Assembly (NCBI RefSeq): GCF_018381315.1
Contig: NZ_JAGZSD010000005.1
Span: forward strand, 214,879-278,878
Length of the DNA: 64,000 bases
Direction: 5' to 3'
Origin: Anaerostipes sp.
GTDB taxonomy: Bacteria > Bacillota > Clostridia > Lachnospirales > Lachnospiraceae
Below are positions 33,848 to 43,397 of the stretch, one piece after another. Within the stretch, counting starts at the first letter, position 1, and each line of letters starts with the position of its first letter. Below the pieces are notes generated by a model, which was not told the origin of the DNA, ran no database searches, and saw only the letters and a list, made by a program, of their open reading frames with translations. Position numbers and translations under genes: made by a program.

Positions 33848-35674
33848 TTATTTTTTCTTATATGCCTGTCTTTTCCTCATCGTAGGGTCCAAAATCTTCT
33901 TTCGGATCCTGATATTTTCCGGTGTAATCTCCAGAAGTTCGTCCGTATCAATGAACTCTAATGCCTGTTCCAGGCTTAAAAGCTTAGGAGGAGAAAGCTT
34001 CAGTGAGTCATCAGAGCCTGAAGCACGGGTATTGGTAAGTTTCTTTGTCTTACAGACGTTGACTTCCACATCCTCCGCCTTGCCGTTCTGGCCGATGACC
34101 ATACCGCTGTAAACCTTCTCGCCTGCTCCCACAAACAAGGTTCCCCTCTCCTGGGCAGCAAACAATCCATAAGTTACAGTCTCTCCTGTTTCATAGGCAA
34201 TCAGGGAACCCTGCTTACGGTACTGGATATCTCCCTTATAAGGTCCATAACCGTCGAATACCGTATTTAAAATACCGTTGCCCTTGGTATCGGTCAGAAA
34301 TTCTCCCCGGTAGCCAATCAGGCCTCTGGACGGGATAGAGAATTCAAGTCTGGAATAGCCGCCCTTAGCCGAACTCATTCCCTGAAGCTCCCCTTTTCTC
34401 TGGCTCAACTTATCGATCACGGCCCCTGAAAATTCTTCGGGCACATCCACAACAGCAATCTCCATAGGCTCCAGTTTTTTGCCGTTTTCATCTTCTTTAT
34501 AGAGGACTTCTGCTTTGCTCACTGCAAACTCATAGCCCTCCCGGCGCATATTTTCAATCAGAACAGATAAATGAAGCTCTCCCCGTCCTGACACTTTGTA
34601 ACTGTCTGTTGTATCACTTTCTTCTACTCTCAGGCTGACATCGGTATTCAGCTCCCGGAACAGTCTGTCTCTTAAATGTCTGCTGGTGACATATTTGCCT
34701 TCCTGTCCTGCCAAAGGGCTGTCATTGACCATAAACTGCATGGCAATCGTAGGCTCTGAGATCTTCTGGAACGGAATAGCCGCAGGCTCATCCAAGTCAC
34801 AGATCGTATCCCCGATATGGATATCAGAGATACCTGAAATTGCAACAATAGAGCCGATCCCGGCTTCCTTCACATCCACTTTGCTAAGCCCCTCAAATTC
34901 ATATAATTTGGTGATGCGGACTTTCTGCTGTTTCTCTGCCTCATGGGCATTCACAACCATATATTCCTGGTTTACTTTAATAGAACCGTTGTCTACTTTA
35001 CCGACACCGATCCTTCCTACGTATTCATTGTAGTCAATCGTACTGATTAATACCTGGGTTGGCTTTTCCGGATCTCCCTCCGGAGCTTCTATGTGTTCAA
35101 TGATCGTGTCAAACAAAGGCTTCATGTCCTTCTTTTCGTTATCCAGATCTGTAACTGCATATCCGCCTTTTGCAGATGCAAATACAAACGGACAGTCCAG
35201 CTGCTTATCGTCAGCATCCAGCTCCATCAGTAATTCCAGTACCTCGTCTACCACTTCGTGGGGTCTCGCTTCCGGACGGTCTACCTTGTTTACACATACA
35301 ATCACAGAAAGATCCAGTTCCAATGCCTTTTTCAGCACAAATTTGGTCTGCGGCATGGGACCTTCAAAAGCATCCACAACAAGTACAACACCGTTTACCA
35401 TCTTCAGCACGCGCTCTACTTCTCCGCCGAAATCAGCATGTCCCGGTGTATCAATAATATTAATCTTTACATCATTATAACGGACTCCGGTATTTTTCGA
35501 CAAAATCGTGATACCGCGCTCCCGCTCAATATCATTAGAGTCCATGACTCTTTCTTCCACTTCCTGATTTTCACGGAAGGTACCGCTCTGTTTTAACAGT
35601 TCATCCACCAATGTGGTCTTTCCATGATCGACATGGGCAATAATCGCAATATTTCTAATATCTTCTCTTACCAT
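33848..35674 (-). CDS. typA: Ribosome-associated GTPase TypA/BipA
   Basis: A 608-residue translational GTPase of the EF-G/LepA group that binds 70S ribosomes and helps in large-subunit assembly, especially under stress. The G domain has A-H-V-D-H-G-K-T-T-L near residue 14, the R-G-I-T-I-L switch, D-T-P-G-H-A-D-F-G-G-E near 75 and N-K-V-D-R near 130. The BipA-specific C-terminus shows S-R-G-L-I-G-Y-R-G-E-F-L-T-D-T-K-G and L-T-N-T-R-A-S-G-S-D. All expected parts are present. Confidence 0.97.
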   Translation of the reverse strand: MVREDIRNIAIIAHVDHGKTTLVDELLKQSGTFRENQEVEERVMDSNDIERERGITILSKNTGVRYNDVKINIIDTPGHADFGGEVERVLKMVNGVVLVVDAFEGPMPQTKFVLKKALELDLSVIVCVNKVDRPEARPHEVVDEVLELLMELDADDKQLDCPFVFASAKGGYAVTDLDNEKKDMKPLFDTIIEHIEAPEGDPEKPTQVLISTIDYNEYVGRIGVGKVDNGSIKVNQEYMVVNAHEAEKQQKVRITKLYEFEGLSKVDVKEAGIGSIVAISGISDIHIGDTICDLDEPAAIPFQKISEPTIAMQFMVNDSPLAGQEGKYVTSRHLRDRLFRELNTDVSLRVEESDTTDSYKVSGRGELHLSVLIENMRREGYEFAVSKAEVLYKEDENGKKLEPMEIAVVDVPEEFSGAVIDKLSQRKGELQGMSSAKGGYSRLEFSIPSRGLIGYRGEFLTDTKGNGILNTVFDGYGPYKGDIQYRKQGSLIAYETGETVTYGLFAAQERGTLFVGAGEKVYSGMVIGQNGKAEDVEVNVCKTKKLTNTRASGSDDSLKLSPPKLLSLEQALEFIDTDELLEITPENIRIRKKILDPTMRKRQAYKKK

Positions 35675-35785
35675 CTTTTACTCACTTTCCTTTAAAAAAC
35701 GTCAACTTTTGTAGTTTAGCACATACGGGTATAAGATTCAAATATTACTCTCATTGTTTCCCAAAGCATTTCCGTCATTCATTTT

Positions 35786-36418
35786 TTATTTTGTTCCGAA
35801 GATGCGGTCTCCGGCATCCCCGAGTCCCGGAAGGATATAGCCGTTTTTATTGAGCTCTCTGTCGATCTCACCACAGTATATCTGAATATCCGGATGGGCA
35901 GATGACAGTCTCTCTACGCCCTCCGGTGCTGCAATAATAGAAACAAATTTAATCTGCTTTCCGCCCTTCTGCTTTACAAACTGCACAGCAGCATCTGCTG
36001 ATCCTCCCGTTGCCAGCATGGGGTCTACAATCAGGATCATCCTTTGGTCGATGCCTTCCGGAAGCTTGCAGTAATATTCTTTAGGTTCCAGGGTCTCTTC
36101 ATCCCTGTACATACCCACATGCCCTACTTTCGCAGACGGCACTAAAGAAAGGATCCCTCCGGTCATGCCAAGTCCCGCCCTTAAAATCGGGACCAAAGCC
36201 AGCTTTTTCCCTTTTATAATCGGTGCCATTGTTGTCTCCAGAGGCGTCTTGATCTCTATTTCTTCCATCTCCAGATCCCGAAGCACCTCATACCCCATGA
36301 GCATAGAAATTTCTTCCACCAGCGCCCTGAATTCCTTTGTTTTGCATGTTTCATCCCTGAGCTGGGATATCTTATGTTTGATCAGCGGATGGCTAAAAAC
36401 AGTTACATTCTCATTCAT
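35786..36418 (-). CDS. upp: Uracil phosphoribosyltransferase
   Basis: Salvages uracil to UMP with PRPP; about 210 residues. The start at 36418 has AAAGGAAA at a better distance than the ATG at 36424. Motifs: H-P-L-I-K-H-K-I-S-Q-L-R near the start, V-P-I-L-R-A-G-L-G-M near residue 75, the PRPP loop D-P-M-L-A-T-G-G-S near 130 and C-terminal Y-I-L-P-G-L-G-D-A-G-D-R-I-F-G-T. The C-terminal segment is the typical uracil-binding hood. It lies alone between typA and hydE. Confidence 0.96.
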   Translation of the reverse strand: MNENVTVFSHPLIKHKISQLRDETCKTKEFRALVEEISMLMGYEVLRDLEMEEIEIKTPLETTMAPIIKGKKLALVPILRAGLGMTGGILSLVPSAKVGHVGMYRDEETLEPKEYYCKLPEGIDQRMILIVDPMLATGGSADAAVQFVKQKGGKQIKFVSIIAAPEGVERLSSAHPDIQIYCGEIDRELNKNGYILPGLGDAGDRIFGTK

Positions 36419-36555
36419 AGTCATTTCCTTTCTTTCTCTCCTGTAGTTTCAATAAAAATTTTATCACAAACAGACAGGTATAGAAATGCTTTCTATTCTA
36501 TTTTTATTATGGTATGATATGCTCACAAATATGCTGAGAAAGGAACCTGATCTGT

Positions 36556-37599
36556 ATGAACCAGTTTTCATTGATTGATCGATTATATAACGATCAGATT
36601 TTGTCGAAAGAAGACTTTATCTGTCTCATAGAACAAAGAACAAAAGAAGATGCCGAGTACCTTGCATCCCTGGCCCGCAAAGAGGCACAGAAAATATACG
36701 GTACAGGAGTTTTCCCGCGGGGGCTCATAGAATTTACCAACTACTGCAAAAATGACTGCCGTTACTGCGGTATCCGCCGTTCCAACGGAAATGTCAGCCG
36801 TTACCGTCTGACTGAAGAACAGATCCTCTCCGCCTGTGAATGCGGTTATGGGCTTGGCTACCGCAGCTTTGTTCTTCAGGGAGGGGAAGATCCTTATTTC
36901 ACTGATGAACGTATGGTTTCCATTGTTTCCTTAATGCGCCGTACTTATCCGGACTGTGCCATCACCCTGTCTCTGGGAGAGCGCTCATCAGAAAGCTACC
37001 AGGCTCTCCATGAAGCCGGTGCAAACCGTTATCTTCTCCGCCATGAGACTGCAACCGAAGAACATTACCAGCATCTTCATCCCGAAGAGATGTCTCTGGC
37101 TCACCGGAAACAGTGTCTTTGGGACTTAAAAAAAGCCGGCTTTCATGTAGGCACCGGCTTTATGGTAGGGGCTCCCGGACAGACAGCTGCCCACCTGGCG
37201 GAAGATCTGCTTTTCATTAAAGAACTGGATCCCAAAATGGTAGGAATCGGCCCGTTTGTACCTCATCATGATACGCCGTTTAAGGACGAGCCGTCAGGTA
37301 CGGCTGAACTTACCACCTTCCTGATCAGCGTCCTGCGCCTGATGAATCACCATCTTCTTCTTCCTTCTACCACGGCCCTTGGAACTATTGATCCTACAGG
37401 ACGGGAAAAAGGAATTTTAGCCGGAGCAAACGTGGTGATGCCCAATCTTTCCCCGATTGATGTCCGAAAAGACTATGCCCTTTATGACAACAAGATCTGC
37501 ACCGGCGATGAAGCTGCCGAGTGCGTGGGATGTCTCGGCCGCAGGATGGAGAGCATTGGCTATCATCTGGAGTTTTGCCGTGGAGATTACCGTGAATAA
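36556..37599 (+). CDS. hydE: [FeFe]-hydrogenase maturase HydE (radical SAM)
   Basis: A 347-residue radical SAM enzyme needed to build the H-cluster of [FeFe] hydrogenase. The cluster motif C-K-N-D-C-R-Y-C lies near residue 63 in E-F-T-N-Y-C-K-N-D-C-R-Y-C-G-I-R. Family-typical V-L-Q-G-G-E-D-P-Y, L-S-L-G-E-R-S, G-F-M-V-G-A-P-G-Q-T and G-I-G-P-F-V-P-H-H-D-T-P-F follow. Biotin synthase and PylB are related, but these motifs fit HydE better. A TATGAT -10 lies about 40 bases before the start. No hydF, hydG or hydrogenase gene is in the window. Confidence 0.9.
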   Translation: MNQFSLIDRLYNDQILSKEDFICLIEQRTKEDAEYLASLARKEAQKIYGTGVFPRGLIEFTNYCKNDCRYCGIRRSNGNVSRYRLTEEQILSACECGYGLGYRSFVLQGGEDPYFTDERMVSIVSLMRRTYPDCAITLSLGERSSESYQALHEAGANRYLLRHETATEEHYQHLHPEEMSLAHRKQCLWDLKKAGFHVGTGFMVGAPGQTAAHLAEDLLFIKELDPKMVGIGPFVPHHDTPFKDEPSGTAELTTFLISVLRLMNHHLLLPSTTALGTIDPTGREKGILAGANVVMPNLSPIDVRKDYALYDNKICTGDEAAECVGCLGRRMESIGYHLEFCRGDYRE

Positions 37600-37617
37600 A
37601 ATGCTTACAGCTTATTG

Positions 37618-37656
37618 AAAACAGCCAGGGAAATATACAAATCCCTGGCTGTTTTT
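37618..37656. terminator. Bidirectional terminator between hydE and surface gene D
   Basis: AAAACAGCCAGGGA pairs with TCCCTGGCTGTTTT around a 10-base loop, with A-run and T-run flanks, so it can end both convergent genes. Confidence 0.93.
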
Positions 37657-37663
37657 CCATGAT

Positions 37664-40600
37664 CTAGCTCTTTTGACTTCTGTTTCTTCTATATAACAGG
37701 TACAGAATGCCTGCACCTGAGGCCATCATAAAATATACCAAAGCCGAATTTTTTGTGTCTCCTGTCTTTGCAGCAGACCCGCTTCTGCCACTGTTTCCGT
37801 TGTTTTTGGTAATATCCTCGCTTTTCCAGTAGTAACCGCCGTTTTTCTTTCCGCTCTTGTTTCCTCCGGCATTTTCAGAAGATATGTTTGAGCCCGTATC
37901 CTTGGTCCATTTTGCTTTTAACTCCATGTCTGTGTGGACCGGGGTCTCAAAATTCCATTTTTCCTCTTTTGCACTCTCGCCTTTATAATACCATCCATCA
38001 AATGTGTATCTTTCCCGCTTTGGTTCTTTTGGCTCTACAGCATTCTTACCGCTTACAACCGTCTGGGTTTTTGGAGTATAATCTCCCCCGTTTGGATTAA
38101 AGCTTACCTTATGCTCTCCGGTTAAAGTAACCTTGACTCTTGCTTCTTTTCCTCCGGCAACAGAAAATGTCAAATAAAATGTACCAGTCTTTCCTGCCTG
38201 TTTTGCTGCATTCAGCTTGTCCATTTCTTCTCTGTTAACACTGATAACTGCATTGTTCTTTGTTTCGTCTTTTCCTTTTGCTTTGCAGAGCACAATCAAT
38301 TCTTCTTCGGTAAAAGCGTTTCCTCCTGTTTTGTGGGCTGCATCGTTGGCTGCGATTGATGCCTCCGGATGCTCCGAATCCGTTTTGGCTCCATCTGTGC
38401 CATCATCCCTCAGGTAAACTGTGACTGTTACTTTTGTTCCTTTTGAAGTCTGAAAAGATAGTGAAAAGTCTCCGGTTTCCCCGGCTGTCTTTGCCTCATT
38501 AATAGCTGCAACCTGATCGGGGTTTGAAAACAGCAGGTCATTTTTCGGAATTTCATCTCCGTTTTCATCAACCGCATTGACTTTTGCCAGCTCTTTTAAC
38601 TGCTCATTTGTAAATTGCTCCCCTCCGGTTTTGCTTATCACATTCATTCCTTTGATGGTTTCCCCATTTTCCGGATCTTCCGTGGCCTCATCATATCCTA
38701 TCAGAGATACTTTCACTTTTACTGTACTTCCGTCCCCTGTTGTGTATGTCAGGTCAAACACCCCTCCTTTTCCGGAGGTCTTTGCTTCATTAATCTTTAA
38801 AGCCTGCTTTGAATCTACAGTAAAATCATTCAGAGGGATTGTATTTCCGTTTTTATCTTTACCTTTAACCTCTCCATATTGTTTCAGTTCATCATCTGTG
38901 AAGGGATCCCCTCCGGTCTCCTTCTCAAAATCATTTGCTCCAATGGTCGGAGTCGGGTTTTGGGGATCAAACTTGGATGCATCGGTTCCACTGTTCCTTA
39001 AAGATACAGTTATAGTTACTTCTGTCCCGCTTGGTGTTGTAAATGTCAACGGGTAATCTCCGATCTTTCCGAGGGCCTTAGCCTCGTTGATCTTATCAAT
39101 CTGCTTTTTATCCTTAACAGCCAGCTTTTCCGCCGGAAAATCAATCCCATTCTCCTGCTTTCCATTGACTTTGGTAAGATTTTTCAGCTGGCTTTCCGTG
39201 AACCCGCTCCCTCCGCTCTTACTTATCACATGATTGGCACCAATCTGTTCTTTGGTATCGTTTGCAATCGTATTTTCATCGCGGTACGGTCCAAAATAAA
39301 TTTTTGTATAATACTTCTCAACAGAGATTGATGTTTTAGAGGAAAAGGGAGTATCATCGGAGAAATTATAATTATTTTCTGACGTACCGTCCTGAATATA
39401 GCCCTGATATCCTGTATCAGGAGATGCTGTAACATTCGATGCTTTTCCATTCGGATCTCCTGCCGGCGGTTTTCCGCATCCGATTCCCGGCATATCGCTG
39501 TCTTCGTCACCAACCGCTTTTACAACAGTGTCTCCTCCGCTGATCACAACATTGCTGATATCAACCTTTGCTTTTCCGTTATAGGCAGGTGAATTTGACC
39601 CGCTTCCTCCGGATCCAATGCCTGGTGAATCCAAGCCTCCGGATGCATAGACAATCCCCCCGGTAATATAAATGCCGTCAACCGGTGTCCATGATCCGCT
39701 TCCCAGACCTGCACAGTTTTTGCCTCCTATTGCATTAACAACGCCTCCTGATATACGAATATTTTTTGTATATCCTTTTTTAACTGCATAACTGTTGCAT
39801 CCTGCACCAATACCACTGTTATGTTCTCCCCCTTTTGCTGTAATAATACCGCCTTTTATCGTCAGATTAGAAAATCCTGTCTCATCCTGTACATCTCTGT
39901 TCAGCAGCATATTGCCAATGGCTGTTACATGATAGTCCGTTCCTTCTACATCTAAACTTCCACAAGTCCCTGCAGAACATTTATGCCCGGATTCTCCGCT
40001 GTGCTCGCACTGCAGAATCAGAGCAGACTCATCCATTCCATCTTTTATCAGCGCCCCGTATTCTGATTTCCCACAGGAAAGTGCATTATTCCCAATTAAT
40101 GTAATGCACACATTTGCATGGGAAACAGTTACACAGTTTTCACTCCTGTTCTGATTGGTAATGCTGACATTATCAAAGGTAAGATTTGTTGTTACCCCAG
40201 GATCCACTACAATCTTATTTTCTGTTGTAGTTCCGGTAATCTGGTAGCCTTTAGGATTCAATTTAGTTTCAGCCTGAGAAAGCCCGCCTCCTGCAGCTCC
40301 GCTGGATTTGATCTGTATACTGCCTTTGCTCACATTAAGTGCTGTCTGTCCGTCTTCTGTCTTTGGTACTGCATCAGCGGCCGTTTTATTTCTCTTTGGA
40401 TCCGTCTTCTGCAAAATGAGGGAATGGCTGGGTTCACCTTTATTATCCTGCTTTTCCCCGCTGATATCAGCCGCTGTACTCCCCTCTGCATCTTCCGCTG
40501 CTGATAATTCAGCATTTTCTGTCTCTTCATCCTGCCATTCATCCTCTGCCGCTGTTGTCTCTTCTGCCAGTTCCTGAGTTCCCTGCTCTGTAGATTCCTC

Positions 40601-40696
40601 TGCTGTATCTTCCGCATATAAAATTCCCTGACTGGTTATGATTGTGACAATCAGAAAAAATGCAAAAATGATACTCCAGATTTTTTTGTTCTGCAT
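37664..40696 (-). CDS. Cell-wall-anchored surface protein D (intact paralog)
   Basis: A 1010-residue secreted protein in a single open frame, the only one of four paralogs here without a G-tract. Layout: signal peptide (1-28, M-Q-N-K-K-I-W..ending L-Y-A), acidic low-complexity linker (about 29-75), a beta-helix-like region (about 115-460) with repeated G-I-G-S-G and I-T-G-G-x-V-x-A-x-G-G turns, and four repeats of about 100 residues (about 475-860). Each repeat opens like I-G-A-N-D/H..K-T-G-G-x-x-F-T. Then comes an InlB-like B repeat (about 862-930, F-D-G-W-Y-Y..L-K-A-K-W) and a C-terminal anchor: A-A-K-T-G-D-T-K, hydrophobic helix, basic tail. The beta-helix may bind carbohydrate. Ligand and sortase are unknown. 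Confidence 0.85.
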   Translation of the reverse strand: MQNKKIWSIIFAFFLIVTIITSQGILYAEDTAEESTEQGTQELAEETTAAEDEWQDEETENAELSAAEDAEGSTAADISGEKQDNKGEPSHSLILQKTDPKRNKTAADAVPKTEDGQTALNVSKGSIQIKSSGAAGGGLSQAETKLNPKGYQITGTTTENKIVVDPGVTTNLTFDNVSITNQNRSENCVTVSHANVCITLIGNNALSCGKSEYGALIKDGMDESALILQCEHSGESGHKCSAGTCGSLDVEGTDYHVTAIGNMLLNRDVQDETGFSNLTIKGGIITAKGGEHNSGIGAGCNSYAVKKGYTKNIRISGGVVNAIGGKNCAGLGSGSWTPVDGIYITGGIVYASGGLDSPGIGSGGSGSNSPAYNGKAKVDISNVVISGGDTVVKAVGDEDSDMPGIGCGKPPAGDPNGKASNVTASPDTGYQGYIQDGTSENNYNFSDDTPFSSKTSISVEKYYTKIYFGPYRDENTIANDTKEQIGANHVISKSGGSGFTESQLKNLTKVNGKQENGIDFPAEKLAVKDKKQIDKINEAKALGKIGDYPLTFTTPSGTEVTITVSLRNSGTDASKFDPQNPTPTIGANDFEKETGGDPFTDDELKQYGEVKGKDKNGNTIPLNDFTVDSKQALKINEAKTSGKGGVFDLTYTTGDGSTVKVKVSLIGYDEATEDPENGETIKGMNVISKTGGEQFTNEQLKELAKVNAVDENGDEIPKNDLLFSNPDQVAAINEAKTAGETGDFSLSFQTSKGTKVTVTVYLRDDGTDGAKTDSEHPEASIAANDAAHKTGGNAFTEEELIVLCKAKGKDETKNNAVISVNREEMDKLNAAKQAGKTGTFYLTFSVAGGKEARVKVTLTGEHKVSFNPNGGDYTPKTQTVVSGKNAVEPKEPKRERYTFDGWYYKGESAKEEKWNFETPVHTDMELKAKWTKDTGSNISSENAGGNKSGKKNGGYYWKSEDITKNNGNSGRSGSAAKTGDTKNSALVYFMMASGAGILYLLYRRNRSQKS

Positions 40697-40748
40697 GTTC
40701 CTTTTCCCCCTTTATTATATCAACAGATCGTTGTAACATAATAACACT

Positions 40749-40777
40749 AAGGACCTGCTCCTACTATAAAGGTTAGA
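40749..40777 (-). promoter_or_regulatory. Direct-repeat regulatory site upstream of surface gene D
   Basis: On the plus strand AAGGACCTG and AAGGTTAGA begin exactly 20 bases apart (40749 and 40769). Equivalent pairs with the same spacing precede paralogs A and B. A TATAAT -10 lies downstream at about 40715-40720 with no recognisable -35 at the right distance. This suggests a promoter that needs an activator bound to two sites two helical turns apart. Confidence 0.6.
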
Positions 40778-40804
40778 ACACTTTGTAAAAAAACAAATGT
40801 TAAT

Positions 40805-40942
40805 TTAGCTTTTTTTACATCTCTTTCTTTTGTTCATTATATAAAGTATAGCTGCACCTGTCGTTATCATCAGGAACATATGATATATTTTTTTTGTATC
40901 TCCTGTTTTCGCCAGGGACTCACCGCTTTTGGAGGAACTTTT
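40805..40942 (-). pseudogene. Remnant of a further surface-protein C-terminal anchor
   Basis: In one minus-strand frame, 45 codons encode the tail of a surface protein of the same kind: S-L-A-K-T-G-D-T-K-K, then a hydrophobic helix (H-M-F-L-M-I-T-T-G-A-A-I-L-Y-I-M), then a basic tail (N-K-R-K-R-C-K-K-S) and a stop. A stop lies just upstream in this frame, and there is no start or body. It is most simply the leftover 3' end of a fifth paralog, now fused to the damaged ABC gene beside it. Confidence 0.75.
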
Positions 40943-41385
40943 TCAGCTTTGTAAGGATGTTCTGGCTCTGGGGCAGGGAGATGCTGCTTTTTGATACTAA
41001 CGTAATATTTCCTGCTGTCTTTGGCATCCCCGCCAAATATACCGCAGCCAATATACTGATGACCATAAGACCCATGTAGATCATTACATTCTTCTTTTTT
41101 TAATCCATACAGGGAGCCGAAAAAATAAACATTATCCTGGGGTACAACCTCCAGATACTTTTGAAATTCCTTCCTGCATGTTTTGATATCCCTTTCATGA
41201 TACAAAACATTGCCTCTGTCATCTTCAAGAACCCCTCTTAATATATTGATTGTAGTACTTTTCCCTGCGCCGTTTGGCCCCAGCAGGCAGAGGATTTCCC
41301 CTTGATTACGCTGGAAAGATAAGTCTTTTATCACTTTTTTCTTTTGAAACACCTTTTTCAAATGATTGATATTTGATATGATCAT
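40870..41385 (-). pseudogene. Truncated ABC transporter ATPase with frameshifted membrane fragment
   Basis: The first 90-95 residues are a normal start of an ABC ATPase: K-V-F-Q-K-K-K-V-I-K-D-L-S-F, Walker A G-P-N-G-A-G-K-S-T-T-I-N, I-L-R-G-V-L. The signature motif, Walker B and H-loop are all missing. After about residue 110 the frame is meaningless, while the next frame (about 41096-40920) encodes a membrane-like piece (V-M-I-Y-M-G-L-M-V-I-S-I-L-A-A-V-Y-L-A-G). An A-run of seven lies at the switch. The pieces look like leftovers of an exporter operon joined by deletion. It overlaps the anchor remnant. Confidence 0.8.
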
Positions 41386-41400
41386 TGTAGATCAAGGCAC

Positions 41401-41433
41401 TAAAAAAGAAATCAACCAAAAGGTTGATTTCTT
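41401..41433 (-). terminator. Terminator of the PTS operon
   Basis: On the minus strand the 12-base arms AAGAAATCAACC and GGTTGATTTCTT pair perfectly around a four-base loop, followed by TTTTTA. Confidence 0.93.
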
Positions 41434-41478
41434 ATAATGTTTAACGAATACTTAAAATGCCTGATAAATATCCGCTAT

Positions 41479-43344
41479 TTATATAGAAAGTACAGAGTGA
41501 CCTTTTTTCACAACTCCTGGTTCTACAAACTTTAATTCTTTGCCATTGTCATTTGTAACAACCAGCATTGTCGTCATGTCGTACTTTCCTGATAATTTCT
41601 TCAAATCCACTTCTACAATCGGATCTCCTGCCTTAACAAGATCCCCTTTCTTTTTGTTTAAAATCCGAAATCCTTCTCCGTTGGATTCAACAGTATTGAC
41701 ACCACAGTGCACCATTAATTCAACACCATTTTTCATGGTGATTCCGTAAGCATGGCCAACTGGGAACAATGCACTAAGCGTACCATTTGCAGGCGAACAT
41801 AGAACAACCTTGTCTCCAGCAAATTGAAATGCTGTACTTTCTCCCATAGTTTTCTCTGCAAACATAGGGTCGGATACTGTTGCAATATCAATCATCTCAC
41901 CATCTGCCGGTGCGACAATCACATCATCTGTAACTTCTGCTGTTTCAAGATTTTCTTCTGCTTTTTTCTTTGAATTGACACCAAATAAATAAGTAATAAC
42001 GAAACTTGCAACAACACCACTGACAAGTGAAATTCCACATGCTATAAGATTAAAGTCACCATGCGCTGCTGCCGGAATCGCAAATATGGATTGAGAAAGC
42101 GGAACATAACATTTGTAACTTACAATCCCCGTTATCACACCAGAAATCAAAATACCAATTTCTGTGGTCACTAAAACTCGTCTGTTAGGAAGGACAACAC
42201 CGAATAGCCCCGCTTCTGAAATACCCAATAAGCCAGATAATCCAGAAGAAACTCCTATGGCTTTATCCTCCACTTTTTTGGATCTTAAGCCATATGCAAA
42301 AGATGCACCAGCAACGCTCATATTGTATACCATAAGTGCAGGATGGACAATCGGATCAAATCCTACATCTGAAATCATTAAAGTTGCAATTGGGAACAAT
42401 CCCAAATGAACTCCTGCCATAACTGCCAAAGGCATGATTGCTCCTGCAACTGCTGGAGCAAGGATACCAGCATGTGCATAAATAAAAAGTACAAAATTAG
42501 AAATCACATTGGTGATTAGAACACCGATCGGTCCTACAACAAGATATACCAATGGAACTGTGATCAACAGCTCGATCAATGTAACACCAAAAATAGCAAC
42601 CATATCAGGACAGAGTTTTTTAGCTAACTTCTCTACATATTTTAAAAGCCAGACTGCGAGAATAATTGGAACAATCGTAGAGGCGTAAGAGAAATTTTGA
42701 ATAGATAATCCAAAAACACTTACACTTCCTTCAGCAATCGCATCCATCATATCTGGATAAATCATAATTGCTCCCAGCAATGCTCCCATATACTTATTTG
42801 TCTGCAGTTTTTCTGCGGCACTGAAACCGATCAATACAGGAAGTGAATATAAGCATACCGCTGAAATGGTAGAAAAAAACGCATATGTACTACTTTGTGT
42901 ACTAACAAGATTTAACGAAGTTAGAAGGGAAAGTATTGCACTGATCATCAACGACCCCATAATACATCCAAGAATTGAACCTACACTTCCTGACACAATT
43001 CCAAGAGCATTGCTAAGTGCGTTTATAATAGGATTTTTCTTTTTATCTTCTCCAAAATCTTCTTCTTCCCTTACACCAGAATAATCTTCTTCACCAAATG
43101 TATAGCTTGACGTAATAAGATCAAAATACTCATCTACAATACCTGTTCCAAGAATCAGCTGGTATTGTCCTGCTGATTTGGAAAGACCTTTTACAACTTT
43201 AATCTGCTTAGCTGCCACATCATCTGCCTTCGCTTCACTTTTAAGAGTGAAACGCAGCCTGGTCATGCAGTGCCCAAGTGTCTTTACATTCCCTTCTCCG
43301 CCTACAGCATCAATAATCTGCTTTGCAATGTCCATATCTGCCAT
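41479..43344 (-). CDS. bglP: Beta-glucoside-type PTS EIIBCA permease
   Basis: A 621-residue sugar permease that takes up and phosphorylates its sugar using HPr phosphate. The IIB domain (1-85) has the phospho-cysteine C26 in G-H-C-M-T-R-L-R-F. IIC (about 105-450) has ten or so hydrophobic segments. IIA (about 480-615) has V-H-C-G-V-N-T-V with the phospho-histidine near residue 547. The Glc-superfamily order B-C-A is that of BglP/SacP-like permeases. It is the last gene of an operon with the DUF6379, isomerase and dehydrogenase genes. Uptake of a glucoside used by those enzymes is a natural guess. No BglG-type antiterminator was seen. Confidence 0.9.
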   Translation of the reverse strand: MADMDIAKQIIDAVGGEGNVKTLGHCMTRLRFTLKSEAKADDVAAKQIKVVKGLSKSAGQYQLILGTGIVDEYFDLITSSYTFGEEDYSGVREEEDFGEDKKKNPIINALSNALGIVSGSVGSILGCIMGSLMISAILSLLTSLNLVSTQSSTYAFFSTISAVCLYSLPVLIGFSAAEKLQTNKYMGALLGAIMIYPDMMDAIAEGSVSVFGLSIQNFSYASTIVPIILAVWLLKYVEKLAKKLCPDMVAIFGVTLIELLITVPLVYLVVGPIGVLITNVISNFVLFIYAHAGILAPAVAGAIMPLAVMAGVHLGLFPIATLMISDVGFDPIVHPALMVYNMSVAGASFAYGLRSKKVEDKAIGVSSGLSGLLGISEAGLFGVVLPNRRVLVTTEIGILISGVITGIVSYKCYVPLSQSIFAIPAAAHGDFNLIACGISLVSGVVASFVITYLFGVNSKKKAEENLETAEVTDDVIVAPADGEMIDIATVSDPMFAEKTMGESTAFQFAGDKVVLCSPANGTLSALFPVGHAYGITMKNGVELMVHCGVNTVESNGEGFRILNKKKGDLVKAGDPIVEVDLKKLSGKYDMTTMLVVTNDNGKELKFVEPGVVKKGHSVLSI

Positions 43345-43397
43345 TTATATACCTTTTCCTTTCTCTTTCAAGAAATAATCTTTATGACGGCTCAAAA

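Noticed and set aside
38577..39056. Plus-strand open frames opposite the surface-protein repeats
   Set aside because: They mirror the repeated coding region, occur opposite each paralog and have no start signals.
41479..43344. Antiterminator (BglG/LicT) control of the PTS gene
   Set aside because: No RAT-like sequence with terminator upstream and no antiterminator gene in the island; the AraC protein is the more likely regulator.
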